Source: Bremia lactucae (Eukaryota > Oomycota > Peronosporomycetes > Peronosporales > Peronosporaceae). From it: 64,000 nt of DNA. The position numbers and the translations under genes are program-made. Below are positions 63,170 through 64,000 of this stretch, one piece after another (position 1 is the stretch's first letter; each line of letters opens with the position of its first letter). The stretch is from contig NW_027152197.1 of assembly GCF_004359215.1 (NCBI RefSeq), positions 5,094 through 69,093 of the forward strand. Direction: 5' to 3'. The notes under the pieces were generated by a model that made no database searches, was not told where the DNA came from, and saw only the letters and a list, made by a program, of their open reading frames with translations.

Positions 63170-63822
63170 CATAGGGTATCATCTCAAGCACAGAAACTTG
63201 CCCTAGTGACCCTGCCAGTTTAGCAGTGGTCAATAAAACTACGCCTTATGACCGACCTCTTGGCGGTATCATAGGCGAGTTTGATGCTAAAAGCGTGAGC
63301 GAGGCTCAACGCTTTGTGGATGAGCGATTAGCCATCACACATAAAGTCCGTGACGCAATGGCAAGCGCACAGGACAAGCAAAAAGAATATGCGGACCGAA
63401 ATGGTCGTAAAAACAATGAACGATTCAGAGTGGGTGAAAAAGTACTATTAAGTACTGCAACCCTACCTCAAAATGCAATTTCTGTACTACCTGGAGGTAC
63501 TACGAAGTTGGTGCCGCGTTTCATTGGGCCCTTTACGGTGGTTGAAGAGGTTGGAGACCTAAATTATAGGCTCACCCTTCCCCCGTATATGAAGACGCAC
63601 CCCGTATTTTACGTGGGTCGTCTGAAACGGTATGTAGACCCAAATGAGGTCACATATCCCCATCTGGCTAAGGAGACCGATGGTGACGCCGACTGTGAGT
63701 CGAGCGTCGTTCGGGTGAGGGGAACGGAGAAGGCGAAAAACTATCGGACCGATGCCTCCCACCACGAACAGGACTTGGAGAGCGACGGATATCAAACGAG
63801 TAACGCGAATCCCTCAGCATAA
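63170..63822 (+). pseudogene. F5 integrase C-terminal region, open for 198 codons
   Basis: The frame at 63,226-63,822 reads PYDRPLGGIIGEFDAKSV, EAQRFVDERLAITHKVRDAM, QKEYADRNGRKNN, FRVGEKVLLSTATLPQNAIS, PRFIGPFTVVEEVGDLNYRL and MKTHPVFYVGRLKRYVDPNE. This is the end of a Gypsy integrase with its Tudor-like GPF/Y module. The catalytic core is absent, replaced at about 63,150 by LTR A sequence. It is the intact counterpart of the broken F5 copy at 37.7-38.1 kb. Confidence 0.85.
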
Positions 63823-64000
63823 TCTGCTCCAGAAGTCCAAGCGAGTCTTCAGGCGTTCATAACCCTGACGAATCTTCACTCGGACATCATAAATAATCCG
63901 AGGTTAGTCGCAAGACTTGACCCTCGATATCCACAATACGTCGTTTAGTAGCGCTTAGCGCCTGCACTAAACGAACGAGCGTAAGGCTACCGCAAGTAGG
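63823..64000 (+). other. F5 sequence downstream of integrase, cut by window end
   Basis: Probably the start of the F5 3' region. No antisense frame can be judged in 178 bases. Confidence 0.4.

Noticed and set aside
1..64000. tRNA, rRNA, CRISPR arrays, bacterial operons
   Set aside because: No tRNA-like B box with a matching cloverleaf was noticed, no regular spaced repeats, and the gene structure is eukaryotic.

Overview
Eukaryotic DNA, most likely an oomycete of the Peronosporales (Phytophthora or downy-mildew type). This is an inference from three things: short GT-AG introns of about 42-76 nt, compact genes, and dense Ty3/Gypsy retrotransposon relics. No species can be named from the sequence.

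Layout. About four fifths of the window is broken, nested Ty3/Gypsy sequence. I separate five families by sequence. F1 has LTR 'A' (about 513 bp, TGTAACG...CGTTACA ends); its copies are at 1.43-5.40 kb (-), 20.64-24.95 (-), 25.45-29.66 (-), 29.66-36.03 (+) and 45.4-50.9 (-). F3 is a complete but decayed element with two LTRs at 6,778-13,873 (+). F4 is a gag-protease-RT fragment at 18.56-19.72 (+). F5 is at 36.8-41.66 (-) and 63.17-63.82 (+). F6 has LTR 'D' and a gag start at 41.7-42.6 (+). Solo and partial LTRs lie between them. Two DNA-transposon traces are present: a 1.5-kb element with long terminal inverted repeats at 33.18-34.68 kb, and a Mutator-like relic with an OTU protease domain at 61.88-62.95 kb.

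Host genes. An 11-exon UBA-UAS-UIM-UBX protein (UBXN7 type) lies at 43,004-45,025 (+) between repeats. A clean gene block at 51.4-61.3 kb holds an RPUSD2/Pus9-type pseudouridine synthase (-), a 2,020-residue FANCM-type helicase carrying a PHD-extended PHD insertion (-), and, divergently, a four-exon pyrroline-5-carboxylate reductase (+).

Main points of interest. (1) Three Gypsy families carry protein-like sequence in antisense between integrase/chromodomain and the 3' end. (2) In F1 this antisense region starts in a dense array of different hairpins next to the 3' LTR. (3) Three places show a short stretch of element sequence copied in inverted orientation beside itself, giving long hairpins absent from the homologous copies. 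(4) A gag stem-loop shows paired changes in three F1 copies. (5) FANCM is fused to a PHD/ePHD reader. (6) A U2 snRNA 5'-end fragment sits between 14-bp repeats inside a terminal inverted repeat.

Limits: element boundaries in decayed copies are good to tens of bases only, and all family assignments were made by eye.
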